From Clostridia bacterium (lineage in GTDB: Bacteria; Bacillota; Clostridia; Oscillospirales; CAG-272): DNA of 54,508 nt. This document shows, piece after piece, positions 8,163 to 17,236 of this stretch. The first letter of the stretch is position 1. Each line of letters starts with the position of its first letter. The notes under the pieces were generated by a model. The model saw nothing but the letters and a program-made list of their open reading frames with translations. It was not told the DNA's origin and did not search any database. The translations under genes were made by a program, and so were the position numbers. Where the stretch lies: assembly GCA_017531765.1 (NCBI GenBank), contig JAFXKJ010000037.1, positions 1 through 54,508 of the forward strand, given 5' to 3'.

Positions 8163-10214
8163 ATGCCGTTTTTACCCGTTACCCCCGAAGAGGTTAGAGC
8201 GAGAGGGAGAGAGGTTCCCGATTTCGTGTACGTCTGCGGCGACGCTTACGTTGACCACCCTTCCTTCGGAGCCGCCATCATCACCCGCGTTCTTGAAGAG
8301 GCGGGATTCCTTTGCGCTGTGCTTCCCCAGCCCGACTGGAGGACTGTGGACGATTTCAAGCGATTCGGCAAGCCGCGCCTGGGGTTTCTCGTTTCCTCGG
8401 GTAACATCGATTCCATGGTTGCCCACTACACCGCCGCAAAGAGAAAGCGAAACGACGATTACTATTCTCCCGGAGGTGTTGCGGGACGCCGCCCGGATCG
8501 CGCCCTTATAGTGTACTGCAACAAGATCCGCGAGGCTTACGGTGACGTGCCGATACTCGTCGGCGGACTTGAAGCCTCTCTCAGACGTTTTGCACACTAT
8601 GACTACTGGTCGGACAGCGTGAGACGGAGCATACTCATCGACTCAAGAGCCGACATTCTCATGTACGGAATGGGTGAGAAGACCATTGTCCGTCTTGCGG
8701 AGCTTCTTGACCGCGGGGTACCCGTAAAGAAGATCCGCGACGTGAGAGGTACAGCCTACGTCTGCAAGGTAGACGGAGGAGTTGAGACCCACTACGAGAC
8801 CGACGGGGAAAACAGCGACGGGGTGCCCTTCGGATTTGATTACGATCAGCTGAAGTCTGACAAAAAGATATACGCCGAGGCATTCCGACGTCAGTACAGA
8901 AATAACGACTCGGTGTACGGTAAGGCGATAGTTGAATATTACGGGGACCGCGCACTTGTTGTGAATCCGCCCATGCCCCCTCTGGAGAGAGAGGAGCTTG
9001 ACCGGGTTTACGCACTCCCCTTCATGAGAGACTATCACCCCATGTACGAAAAGGACGGCGGCGTTCCCGCAATCCGAGAGGTGAAGTTCTCCATCACCCA
9101 TAACCGCGGCTGCTTCGGCGGATGCAATTTCTGCGCCCTCGCATTCCATCAGGGACGGGCTGTGCGCTCGCGAAGCATCGAATCCGTTGTCGCCGAGGCG
9201 GAAAAGATCGCCGCAATGCCCGATTTCAAGGGATATATCCACGACGTTGGCGGTCCTACGGCGAATTTCCGTTACCCCGCTTGCGAAAAGCAGAAGGAGC
9301 ACGGCGTTTGCCCCGACAGAAAGTGCCTCGCGCCAAAGCCGTGTAAGAATCTTATCGCCGATCAGAGCGAGTACGCCGAGCTACTCCGCCGTGTCGAGTC
9401 TGTCAAGGGTGTAAAAAAGGTATTCGTCCGTTCGGGAATCCGCTTTGACTATATGCTCTGCGACCGCGACGACACCTTCTTCCGTCAGCTTGTGACTCAC
9501 CACGTCAGCGGTCAGCTTAAGGTTGCCCCCGAGCACTGTTCGGATGCGGTTCTCAGAATGATGGGCAAGCCGTCCATCGGCACCTACGACAGGTTCAGGG
9601 AAAAATTCTTCAAATACTCCGAGGAGGCGGGACTTGAGCAGTACCTTGTGCCCTATCTCATGTCAAGCCACCCGGGAAGCACCATGGACGACGCGGCAAC
9701 TCTTGCGCTGTACACAAAGAAGATCGGCCTCGCTCCCGAGCAGGTGCAGGACTTCTATCCCACACCGGGAACTGCGTCCACAGTTATGTTCTACACGGGA
9801 TTTGATCCGTTCACGGGTAAAAAGATATACACTCCCACCGAGTACAGAGAAAAACAGCTCCAGAGAGCGCTCCTTCAGTGGAGACGCCGCGAAAACCGTC
9901 CTCTCATCAAGGAGGCGGAGAAGTACTGCTCCGAGGAAGGCGTTAAAATGCTCCGCGAGCTGACAGGCATCGACAGCACGGGTGCCGCAGGCGGAAAAGG
10001 CAAGCCGAAGGGAAGCTCTCCCGCGAAAAAGCCGTCCGCGGACGGAAAAAACGAAGCGAAGAGTGCTACCGCCAAGGGAAAAGGCGACGGAAAGTCCGCC
10101 ACTACTCAGAAGAAGAAGGTCCGCGCCGACGAAAAGCGTGATCGAGGTTGGGCAGTTGCAAAGCCTCCGAAGAAAAAGAAGCTCGGTCGTAATGGACCCA
10201 AGGGTAAAAAGTAA
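8163..10214 (+). CDS. YgiQ family radical SAM protein
   Basis: 683 residues. The N-terminal half (to about residue 290) is the conserved UPF0313/YgiQ domain, starting MPFLPVTPEEVRARG and containing GGLEASLRRFAHYDYW. A radical SAM core follows with the CxxxCxxC cluster motif in NRGCFGGCNFC (about residue 320), which binds a [4Fe-4S] cluster and S-adenosylmethionine. A Lys/Ala-rich low-complexity tail covers about 610-683. The ATG at 8163 is preferred over the GTG at 8151 because the GAGGTG lies between them at correct spacing. The substrate of YgiQ proteins is not established as far as I know. It heads a run of six same-direction genes. Confidence 0.9.
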   Translation: MPFLPVTPEEVRARGREVPDFVYVCGDAYVDHPSFGAAIITRVLEEAGFLCAVLPQPDWRTVDDFKRFGKPRLGFLVSSGNIDSMVAHYTAAKRKRNDDYYSPGGVAGRRPDRALIVYCNKIREAYGDVPILVGGLEASLRRFAHYDYWSDSVRRSILIDSRADILMYGMGEKTIVRLAELLDRGVPVKKIRDVRGTAYVCKVDGGVETHYETDGENSDGVPFGFDYDQLKSDKKIYAEAFRRQYRNNDSVYGKAIVEYYGDRALVVNPPMPPLEREELDRVYALPFMRDYHPMYEKDGGVPAIREVKFSITHNRGCFGGCNFCALAFHQGRAVRSRSIESVVAEAEKIAAMPDFKGYIHDVGGPTANFRYPACEKQKEHGVCPDRKCLAPKPCKNLIADQSEYAELLRRVESVKGVKKVFVRSGIRFDYMLCDRDDTFFRQLVTHHVSGQLKVAPEHCSDAVLRMMGKPSIGTYDRFREKFFKYSEEAGLEQYLVPYLMSSHPGSTMDDAATLALYTKKIGLAPEQVQDFYPTPGTASTVMFYTGFDPFTGKKIYTPTEYREKQLQRALLQWRRRENRPLIKEAEKYCSEEGVKMLRELTGIDSTGAAGGKGKPKGSSPAKKPSADGKNEAKSATAKGKGDGKSATTQKKKVRADEKRDRGWAVAKPPKKKKLGRNGPKGKK

Positions 10215-10287
10215 GCTCCAAAGAGTGCCGTATTTCAGCCAACCGATTATTAAATATCAACAATAAAACCGAAAGGAAATATACAAA

Positions 10288-11049
10288 ATGAACAAGTATC
10301 TTGAAAATGCAGAGCTCCGTGATTTCTACGGCTACAAGTATTATGTATTTGAATTTAAGGGTCACACAGCGCACGTGATCCTTCCCCATGAGCAGAAGAA
10401 AAACTACTGGATGTGGAGAGCCGAGTTCCTTGACTGCGGCTTTGACTGGGTAGACATGGATATGCTGAAGAGAGGCTATGCCCTCACGTACTACAGCATC
10501 TGCGATATGTACGGCTGTCCCGAGGCAGTTGAACTTATGGACGGCTTCTACCGCCTCATGACCGAGGAGTTCGGCTTTGCCGAGAAGACCATATTCTTCG
10601 GATTCAGCCGCGGAGGTCTTTATTCCGCAAACTTTGCTCTCAAGTACCCCGAAAGATGTGCGGCTCTCTACCTTGACGCTCCCGTTCTTGACATCAAGAG
10701 CTGGCCCGGCGGTCTCGGCACGGGTCTCGGCGCAGAGAGAGAATGGGCTGAGTGCCTTGAGTGGTACCGCCTCGACCGCAGTACCGTTCTCGCATGGCGC
10801 GGCAATCCTGCGGAGCGTGCAGACGAGCTTGCCGCTTTTGGCGTTCCTGCGGCGATCGTTGTAGGCGACTCCGACCGTGACGTTCCCCACAGAGAAAATG
10901 CAGAGCTTATGGTTGCCGCATACGAAAAGGCGGGCGCACCCCTTCTTTACATCGTAAAGCCCGGATGCGACCACCATCCCCACAGCATCGAGGATCCCAC
11001 TCCCGTTTCAGAGTTTCTTGAGAAATGGGCAGAGGCGCTCAACGGCTGA
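10288..11049 (+). CDS. Alpha/beta hydrolase
   Basis: 253 residues with the serine-hydrolase fold. The nucleophile elbow is GFSRGG (Ser near residue 108), a strand-turn GVPAAIVVGDSDRDVP probably carries the acid residue, and the catalytic His is probably in GCDHHPHS near the C-terminus. There is no signal peptide, so it acts in the cytoplasm, probably as an esterase or peptidase-like enzyme. The substrate cannot be told from sequence. AAAGGA precedes the ATG. It is 73 bp after ygiQ and 29 bp before the HAD phosphatase gene. Confidence 0.8.
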   Translation: MNKYLENAELRDFYGYKYYVFEFKGHTAHVILPHEQKKNYWMWRAEFLDCGFDWVDMDMLKRGYALTYYSICDMYGCPEAVELMDGFYRLMTEEFGFAEKTIFFGFSRGGLYSANFALKYPERCAALYLDAPVLDIKSWPGGLGTGLGAEREWAECLEWYRLDRSTVLAWRGNPAERADELAAFGVPAAIVVGDSDRDVPHRENAELMVAAYEKAGAPLLYIVKPGCDHHPHSIEDPTPVSEFLEKWAEALNG

Positions 11050-11078
11050 AAACATAAAATAAAAAGGAGAAGTGGAAA

Positions 11079-11900
11079 ATGGACACCTCTCGCTTAAATG
11101 ATATAAAACTGTTTCTCTTTGACATGGACGGGACATTGTGGCTTGGCAGCAGGCTCTATCCCTTCACAAAGGAGCTGCTCCGTACCATCAGAGAGGCGGG
11201 AAAAAGGTATCTTTTTATCACCAATAACTCGTCAAGATCCACCGCCGATTATGTAAAAAAGCTCGCTTCCTTCGGAATTGAAGCAACGGGAGAGGATTTT
11301 ATGACCTCTGCCGAGGCTACGGCGTACTATCTTACGAAAGAATTGCCCGAGGTACGCTTTTACGTCTGCGGAACAGCGTCCCTTAAGGCGGAATTTTCCC
11401 GTCAGGGCATAAAAATGACCGATAACGTTGAAGACTCTGAGGGAGTGGTGTTGGGATTTGACACGGAGCTTGATTTTAAGAAGCTTCACGATGTTTCGCG
11501 AATCCTTTGCACACGGGATGTGCCCTACTATGCCACAAATCCCGACCTCGTCTGCCCCACGGAATTCGGAAGCGTGCCCGACTGCGGAAGCGTGTCGGGA
11601 ATGCTTCGCAACGTGTCGGGGAAAATGCCCATCTTTATCGGCAAGCCGTCGCCTCTAATGATAGAGCTTGCCATGGAAAAGTGCGGTGTGTCTCCTCTTG
11701 AGACTGCGGTCATCGGCGACCGAATTTACACCGACGTGAAAAGCGGACTTAACGCGGGAGCTCTTGCAGTTCTCGTGATGTCGGGGGAGACCACGGAGGA
11801 GATACTCCGCGAGTCTCCGGACAAGCCTGACCTTGTCCTTGAGGATGCGGGACTGTTGATAGACCGCATAAAAAGTGATATTCCTCTTGAAGTGGAGTGA
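11079..11900 (+). CDS. HAD-IIA family sugar/nucleotide phosphatase (NagD-like)
   Basis: 273 residues. Motif I is LFDMDGTLW with the nucleophilic Asp, motif II is ITNNSS, the Lys is in IGKPSP, and motif III is VIGDRIYTDVKSGLNAG. The residues between motifs II and III form the C2-type cap seen in NagD and p-nitrophenylphosphatase-like enzymes. It is predicted to be a cytoplasmic Mg-dependent phosphatase for small phosphorylated metabolites. GGAG precedes the ATG at 11079. It ends 4 bp before metF, so the two are probably co-translated. Confidence 0.88.
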   Translation: MDTSRLNDIKLFLFDMDGTLWLGSRLYPFTKELLRTIREAGKRYLFITNNSSRSTADYVKKLASFGIEATGEDFMTSAEATAYYLTKELPEVRFYVCGTASLKAEFSRQGIKMTDNVEDSEGVVLGFDTELDFKKLHDVSRILCTRDVPYYATNPDLVCPTEFGSVPDCGSVSGMLRNVSGKMPIFIGKPSPLMIELAMEKCGVSPLETAVIGDRIYTDVKSGLNAGALAVLVMSGETTEEILRESPDKPDLVLEDAGLLIDRIKSDIPLEVE

Positions 11901-11904
11901 AGTT

Positions 11905-12792
11905 ATGAAAATTATAGAAATCTTAAACACAAAATATCCCAAGCTGTCCTTTGAGGTGTTCCCTCCAAAAACGGACACAGCTTTTGAGAACGTGAAAAGT
12001 GCCGCGGAGGAGATAGCCCGTCTGTCCCCCTCCTTTATGAGCGTGACCTACGGCGCGGGGGGAGGCACCAGCCGATATACTCTTGAGCTTTGCCGAGATA
12101 TTGAGGCGGACGTGGGAGTGCCGACACTCGCCCACCTCACCTGCGTTTCCTCGACGAGAGATACTGTTGCACGTCAGATAGAGCTGATGCGTGAGGCGGG
12201 GATCGTGAATGTTATGGCGCTGAGAGGGGATCTCACTCCCGAGCTTGCCGCATCAAACAGAGAAGACTGGCACTACCGTCACGCCACCGATCTTGTCCGT
12301 GAGCTGAAGGAAGCCGACCCTGATTTCTGCATCGGCGGAGCCTGCTACCCCGAGGTGCATCCCGAAAGCGCCACGAGCCGTGAGGACATCCGCTATATCA
12401 AGGAAAAGGTTGAGGCGGGATGCGATTTCCTTACCACTCAGATGTTCTTTGACAATAATCTCTTCTACAATTTCCTTTATAAGCTCCGCGAGGCGGGGGT
12501 CACCGTTCCCGTTGTGGCGGGAATCATGCCCATCACCGCGGCAAATCAGGTGGAGCGCGCCATCAAGCTGTCAGGATCATTCATGCCGCAGAGATTCAAG
12601 AGCCTTGTGGACCGATTCGGCTCAAATCCCGAGGCGATGAAGCAGGCGGGCATCGCTTACGCCACCGATCAGATCATCGACCTTTACGCCAACGGGATCA
12701 CAAACGTCCACGTTTATTCAATGAACAAGCCTGACGTGGCTCGCAAGATCCGCGACAATCTCTCGGAGATTCTGAAAACTCCGGAGGTGTGA
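11905..12792 (+). CDS. metF: Methylenetetrahydrofolate reductase
   Basis: 295 residues, the same length as bacterial MetF. It reduces 5,10-methylene-THF to 5-methyl-THF, the methyl donor for methionine synthesis, using FAD. Diagnostic stretches are LSFEVFPPKTD at the N-terminus, MSVTYGAGGG, NVMALRGD and FLTTQMFFDN, with the TIM-barrel folate/FAD pocket covering the whole protein. The ATG at 11905 follows GGAG; an upstream in-frame ATG at 11875 overlaps the HAD gene and adds a non-family leader. The next gene, starting one base after the stop, encodes a MetH-reactivation domain, which ties both to cobalamin-dependent methionine synthesis. Confidence 0.95.
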   Translation: MKIIEILNTKYPKLSFEVFPPKTDTAFENVKSAAEEIARLSPSFMSVTYGAGGGTSRYTLELCRDIEADVGVPTLAHLTCVSSTRDTVARQIELMREAGIVNVMALRGDLTPELAASNREDWHYRHATDLVRELKEADPDFCIGGACYPEVHPESATSREDIRYIKEKVEAGCDFLTTQMFFDNNLFYNFLYKLREAGVTVPVVAGIMPITAANQVERAIKLSGSFMPQRFKSLVDRFGSNPEAMKQAGIAYATDQIIDLYANGITNVHVYSMNKPDVARKIRDNLSEILKTPEV

Positions 12793-12793
12793 G

Positions 12794-13396
12794 GTGGTAC
12801 GGCATTTCAGCTTTAACGCCGCGGAGCTTCCCTTCCGAGTGAAGGAGGCTCTGAGATATTCGGGCTCTCCCGCCACGGAGGAGTTTGTACGCTACATGGG
12901 CTCGTGCCGTGATGAGCTTGTGCCGGCGGCAACCCCTGCGGTGTGCTGTCGGATCTTGCCTGTAATTCACATTGACGGAGGGGTAAACATCGGCGGAAAA
13001 GTATTGCGGAGTCGGGATCTCGCGAAGAATCTCCGGGGATGTGACAGTGTTCTCATTATGGCTGCAACTCTCGGTGTGGGAGTTGACAGAGTGATCCTTG
13101 CCGCATCCCGCATGGTGCCGTCAAAGGCTGTACTTCTTCAGGGAGTTGCCGCAGAGATGATAGAATCCCTGTGCGACAAGGCGGAGACATCGCTTCTCTG
13201 CGGACGGAGATCCCGTCCCCGTTTCAGTCCCGGATATGGGGACCTGACTCTTGATGCACAGAGGATGATCTTTGGTTTTTTAAGTCCCGAAAAGTACATC
13301 GGGCTGACTCTGAACACGTCGCTCATGCTCTCTCCCGCGAAATCGGTGACGGCATTTGTGGGGATAGTGAAAGAAGGAGGGGAAAACAATGGCTGA
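12794..13396 (+). CDS. Free-standing methionine synthase activation domain
   Basis: 200 residues matching the AdoMet-binding reactivation domain that forms the C-terminus of full-length MetH. The core reads RFSPGYGDLTL followed by Q-x3-F, and KSVTAFVGIV near the end. In MetH this domain remethylates inactive cob(II)alamin using S-adenosylmethionine. Here it is a separate polypeptide, as in many Clostridia whose MetH lacks the domain. The GTG start at 12794 lies one base after the metF stop, with GGAGGTG five bases upstream. No metH is present in the window, so the partner must be elsewhere. Confidence 0.88.
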   Translation: MVRHFSFNAAELPFRVKEALRYSGSPATEEFVRYMGSCRDELVPAATPAVCCRILPVIHIDGGVNIGGKVLRSRDLAKNLRGCDSVLIMAATLGVGVDRVILAASRMVPSKAVLLQGVAAEMIESLCDKAETSLLCGRRSRPRFSPGYGDLTLDAQRMIFGFLSPEKYIGLTLNTSLMLSPAKSVTAFVGIVKEGGENNG

Positions 13397-14171
13397 CAGA
13401 GTATTTTCAAGGCTCTATCGCATTTTCGGAGCCTTTGTTTTTGTGTCCTTCGCATCATATTTCTTGAAGCTTGTAATTTCATCGGAAGGAACGCTTCCTT
13501 GGGTAGCCACCACCACCGTTATGGCGGCGGTGGCTTTTCCGTATGTTTTCAGGAGAAAGCTTCGTGAGATACTGAAAAAAGCATACCTGCCATTGAAGGG
13601 CGTTTGGGTATGCGGTATGATATTTTACACCGTGACGTGGATGTGCCTTGTCGGTTATATCTACCTTGCGCCGTCACGCGTGCCTGACGGTGGCTTGGAT
13701 GGAAACGTATATATAGTTTTCGGTGCGAAGGTGAACTCTGACGGTCCCACAAAAACTCTCGCCGCGCGGCTGGAGTGTGTGGCGGAGCTGCTTCGTGATG
13801 ACTCCGAGGGTATAGTTATAGTCAGCGGCGGCAAGGGTCCCGACGAGCCGACAACGGAAGCCGAGTGTATGAGAGATTATCTTATATCACTGGGAGTTTC
13901 CCCCGAGCGTATCATTATGGAGAGGGAGGCGCACAACACGAGGGAGAATATCGAATATTCCGTGAAGCTGATAGACAAGGCGGGGCTTTCAGACAGAAAT
14001 ATCGTATGTGTCTCGTCGGACACTCACATACCGCGGATCAAGCTTATGTGCGAGAGGGCGGGAGTTGACGCATATTATGTAAAAAGTGAAACGCCCGAGA
14101 AGGTGTATCTCTTTACCACGTGGGTGAGAGAGTATCTTTCGTACGTTAAGATGCTGGTCATGGGAGGATGA
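13389..14171 (+). CDS. YdcF/SanA-type DUF218 membrane protein
   Basis: 260 residues. Three hydrophobic segments (about 9-28, 36-50 and 70-92) anchor an approximately 165-residue DUF218 domain. Its hallmark stretches are VFGAKVNSDGPTKTLAARL, VIVSGGKG, TEAECMRDYLISLGV and ERIIMEREAHNTREN. DUF218 proteins such as SanA and YdcF are linked to envelope maintenance, but their chemistry is not settled. The start overlaps the preceding gene by 8 bp with GGAGGGG upstream. It is the last gene of the six-gene run; the noncoding mosaic begins just after the stop. Confidence 0.82.
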   Translation: MADRVFSRLYRIFGAFVFVSFASYFLKLVISSEGTLPWVATTTVMAAVAFPYVFRRKLREILKKAYLPLKGVWVCGMIFYTVTWMCLVGYIYLAPSRVPDGGLDGNVYIVFGAKVNSDGPTKTLAARLECVAELLRDDSEGIVIVSGGKGPDEPTTEAECMRDYLISLGVSPERIIMEREAHNTRENIEYSVKLIDKAGLSDRNIVCVSSDTHIPRIKLMCERAGVDAYYVKSETPEKVYLFTTWVREYLSYVKMLVMGG

Positions 14172-14221
14172 ATGCCCTTGTGCCAAGGGCAATGCAAAAT
14201 GCAAAACGCAAAATTGGTTGG

Positions 14222-14905
14222 ATAGACGTGGACGTGGCGGTTGGTTATAGGACGGACATGGGGTTTATAGACCAACGAAGCGGGCGGTCACATAGGATTT
14301 GCCCTCCCTACAAAAACACCGAGGTTTTAACGCAGGACGACAGCCATATCGTGTGGTCTATACGGCAACGAGACGGGACGCCACATGGGGTTTTACTCCG
14401 CACCACGGTGCTACGTAAAATTTTCCTTAAAGAAAACGTCCCCTACAGGATAGTTGGAGACGGGGCGGTATGTTATCGGTCAGACGTGCGGTTTATAAGC
14501 AAAACGTACTGCCCGTGTCATTCTGAGCCTGCGAAGAATCTTGTTCTAACGATGATAAACCAAACGTATGTTTTATAAGCAAAACGCAACCTTTTTCTAA
14601 CATTTCTTTTGTTGCCGAAGGCAACAAAAAAGAAATGGGTAGCCAAGGAATTGAGGAACGAAGTGACGAAGAAACTTCGGCGTTTGAGATGGTTCTTAAC
14701 ATGGGTGATAGCCATAACGTGCGGTTTGTAAACCAACGAAGCGGGACGCCACATGGGGTTTTACTCCGCACCACGGTGCTACGTAAAATTTTCCTTAAAG
14801 AAAACTTTCCCTACAGGTTGGTGGAGACGGTGCGGTAGGTTGTAGGTCGGACGTGTGGGTTGTAAGCCAACGAGGCGGGACGCCACCACCTGTTTGCGAA
14901 GCAAA
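14222..14905. repeat. Noncoding mosaic repeat, copy B
   Basis: No gene is supported between 14172 and 15027. Units related to GATAGCCATAWCGTGC...GCCAACGAAGCGGGA lie at 14253-14284, 14339-14378, 14479-14509, 14707-14746 and 14846-14880. A hairpin with the core GTTGCCGAAGGCAAC spans 14601-14642. From 14562 to 14746 the order of blocks matches copy A at 45-240. Open frames here are short, overlap on both strands and lack ribosome binding sites. Beyond 14905 the sequence is plain and AT-rich up to a terminator. Confidence 0.75.
14374..14805. repeat. 64-bp perfect direct repeat inside mosaic copy B
   Basis: Positions 14374-14437 and 14742-14805 are identical over 64 bp. Both copies contain the near-palindrome TTTTCCTTAAAGAAAA, and both are followed by a similar CCCTACAGG tail. 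Identity with no coding frame to preserve suggests recent duplication within the element. Confidence 0.9.
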
Positions 14906-14976
14906 CGGAGTCGCCACATTTTAGTTTTTTCGGAATTTTATCATTAAATTCCCCGTTAATGACTCCTTCTCATTAT

Positions 14977-15018
14977 AAAAAATCTACCGATTCAATTTTC
15001 TGAATCGGTAGATTTTTT
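14977..15018 (-). terminator. Terminator of the soj-spo0J-deacetylase cluster
   Basis: A perfect 18-bp inverted repeat (14977-14994 and 15001-15018) with a 6-nt loop, flanked by an A-run and a T-run. It sits 10 bp beyond the stop of the minus-strand gene at 15028. Confidence 0.88.
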
Positions 15019-15027
15019 TATTTTAAC

Positions 15028-16083
15028 TTACTCATCAATATTACGTATCTCATAGCCTTCAGATCTTACGTAATCAATAAAATCCCCAAGTACAAGTGCA
15101 TTTGTCTCGCCTACGGTGTGAAGCATCAGTACACTTCCGTTGTGAAGTCCCGATTTCATCTTGGCAAGCGCCTCCTCGGGGGAGAGCTGATCGTTCGGAT
15201 CGTAATCGTAGTACGCCCATGAATAAAGTACGTTTACAAGATCCATTTCACGGTACATCGCCATGTCCCAAGGGGAGCATGAGCCGTATGACGGTCGGAA
15301 ATACTTCATATAAGGCGCACCGGGCACCGCCTCCCGGAGAAGCTCGTTGTTTGACTCTATCTCGTAAAAGAATTCCTCAAGCGACAGACGGGACATTACC
15401 TTGTGATTGTTACCGTGATTGCCCACGATGTGCCCCTCGTCGATCATACGGCGGACAAGCTGGGGCGCTTCCTTTATAAACGCTCCGTTGAGGAAAAAGG
15501 ATGCCTTAACACCCTTCTCACGCAGTACGTCAAGCACTTCGTCGGTGTAGCCGTTTTCATCCTCATAACCGCAGTCGAAGGTGATGTAGATAACCTTTTC
15601 ATCCTCGTTTTTGCGGTAGATGGAGCCGTATTCCTCCAGCGCCTCGAAAACGTCGGGCGCTCTGTCATATTTCACCGTTACCTTGCCCGTCACCTCGTCG
15701 CGGACAGTGACTCCGCAGTACCACGAGCCGTTCGTCTTATCTGACGTGTCGGAGAAAAAATCTCGTCCGAGACTGTCGAACTTGGAAAAGTCCGTCAGTA
15801 CCTTGCCCGTGTGGGTGATATAGGTGAGGTTTCCTTCAGCCTCGCTTCCCGAGTATGAGGCGTAGCCGCCATGTTCGATAGGGGGAGTGCCTTCCCCCGA
15901 TGTAGGCGTGCTGTCCGTGCCCTCGGGGATTCCCATAACGCTCTCGGTATCCGTTACCTCGTCTCTGCCCATACCGATGGTAGCATTCTCGGAGGAGGTA
16001 CAGGCACAAAGCTGTGACACTGCAAGGACGAGCGCGACGGACAAAGCTGAAATTTTCTTTTTCAATCGGGTATTCATAATCAT
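15028..16083 (-). CDS. PdaA-like polysaccharide deacetylase lipoprotein (downstream paralogue)
   Basis: 351 residues from the ATG at 16083, which overlaps the upstream stop as ATGA; the ATG at 16077 is an equally possible start. A hydrophobic leader ends in a lipobox-like LCAC, then a Gly/Thr/Ser/Glu linker, then a NodB fold (about 165-351). The fold matches the B. subtilis muramic-lactam deacetylase PdaA: YITFDCGYE in motif 1, EGHIVGNHGNNH as the zinc HxxxH motif, RPSYG in motif 3 and VLMLHT near the end. It is predicted to act on peptidoglycan at the outer membrane face. Motif 1 has Cys where PdaA has Asn and canonical NodB enzymes have Asp. Confidence 0.85.
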   Translation of the reverse strand: MIMNTRLKKKISALSVALVLAVSQLCACTSSENATIGMGRDEVTDTESVMGIPEGTDSTPTSGEGTPPIEHGGYASYSGSEAEGNLTYITHTGKVLTDFSKFDSLGRDFFSDTSDKTNGSWYCGVTVRDEVTGKVTVKYDRAPDVFEALEEYGSIYRKNEDEKVIYITFDCGYEDENGYTDEVLDVLREKGVKASFFLNGAFIKEAPQLVRRMIDEGHIVGNHGNNHKVMSRLSLEEFFYEIESNNELLREAVPGAPYMKYFRPSYGSCSPWDMAMYREMDLVNVLYSWAYYDYDPNDQLSPEEALAKMKSGLHNGSVLMLHTVGETNALVLGDFIDYVRSEGYEIRNIDE

Positions 16084-17150
16084 CTCACAAAATCGCTGAG
16101 GGATCTGATCTCGTACCCTTCCGCACGGGCGTAGTCGATAAGCTCGCCGAGGATCTGCGCGTTGGTCACGGAGACCGCGTGCAAGAGGTAAACGCATCCG
16201 TTGTGGAGCTTAACCTTGTCGTTGTTTAGGGTAACCATGGGGTCAGGCTGATTCGACGGGTCGTAATCCGGCTCTGTTGCTGACCAGAATGTGGTCGTCA
16301 GTCCCATTTCGTGAGCGAGAGCCAGCGTCCACTCGTTTGCCGCGCCGCCCGGGGGTCTGTAGAAGATCATGTCGGGAGCCGAGGGTATCTTCGACTTAAG
16401 AAGGTCGTTAGCTTCCTTGATCTCATTAACGAACGTTTCCGCCGAAACAGTGGTCATGCGGGGATGGTTCATGGTGTGGTTGCCAACGATGTGTCCCTCG
16501 TCAAGCATTCGACGGACCAGGTCAATATCGCTTTCAAGGTAGTCTCCCGTGACGAAGAAGGTTGCGGAGACGTTCTTTTCCTTCAGTGTATCAAGAATAT
16601 CCGCAGTAACACCGTCGGGATAGTCTGCGTTTCTGTATTCGTAGCCGCAGTCGAATGTAAGGTAAATTACCTTTTCCTCGCTGCTTCCGCGGTAGATGGC
16701 GCCGTATTTGTCAACGAGTGCAAGAGTATCCGCGGCGCGGTCCCAGTTGTAGGTTACCTGACCCGTTGTAAGGTCTCTCGTAACCTTGCCGGGATACCAG
16801 TCACCCATGTCCTTGGGGTCGGGGTTCTTGTCGGAGAAGTGAACGCTTTTGTCGATTCCCTCAAGGAAGGTGAAACTCGACGGGAAGTAGAGCACCTCCG
16901 AGGGACGGGGAGTGTCCGTGCCCGAAGTGTCGCTGTCCTTTGTACTGTCTCCGTTTTCTCCTTCGGTGTTTTTGTCGGTAGCGGCTCCCGTGGGGGTCTT
17001 GTCGGGACTGCCCGTACCGCCTGAGTTTTCGCTGTTACGTACAACGCCTTCTTCGGAGGGATCGTGAGGCTTCTGTACCGACATTGAGCATGAGGTCAGA
17101 TTAACTATCGTCAGTACACACAAAATAATGGAGAGAAGTTTTTTTGTCAT
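16080..17150 (-). CDS. PdaA-like polysaccharide deacetylase lipoprotein (upstream paralogue)
   Basis: 356 residues. The ATG at 17150 gives the signal peptide MTKKLLSIILCVLTIVNLTSC with lipobox LTSC; a TTG at 17189 would only add 13 residues. A Thr/Ser/Asp linker (about 30-90) is followed by a NodB domain (about 155-356): YLTFDCGYE, EGHIVGNHTMNH, RPPGG and VYLLHAV. The last segment and the N-terminus of the domain closely resemble PdaA, so the likely reaction is deacetylation of muramic acid residues in peptidoglycan, as in spore cortex formation. It overlaps its paralogue by 4 bp and lies 86 bp after spo0J. The same Cys substitution occurs in motif 1. Confidence 0.85.
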   Translation of the reverse strand: MTKKLLSIILCVLTIVNLTSCSMSVQKPHDPSEEGVVRNSENSGGTGSPDKTPTGAATDKNTEGENGDSTKDSDTSGTDTPRPSEVLYFPSSFTFLEGIDKSVHFSDKNPDPKDMGDWYPGKVTRDLTTGQVTYNWDRAADTLALVDKYGAIYRGSSEEKVIYLTFDCGYEYRNADYPDGVTADILDTLKEKNVSATFFVTGDYLESDIDLVRRMLDEGHIVGNHTMNHPRMTTVSAETFVNEIKEANDLLKSKIPSAPDMIFYRPPGGAANEWTLALAHEMGLTTTFWSATEPDYDPSNQPDPMVTLNNDKVKLHNGCVYLLHAVSVTNAQILGELIDYARAEGYEIRSLSDFVR

Positions 17151-17236
17151 AGCTATGACCGTACCGTCCTTTCGTGTTTTTGAGATCAAATTTTGTCTTG
17201 GCGGTATTATTCCCGAGTTGCGCGGAAAAAATACTG

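Noticed and set aside
14168-14578. A 136-codon frame after the YdcF gene
   Set aside because: It lies entirely in the noncoding mosaic, with no ribosome binding site or family resemblance.
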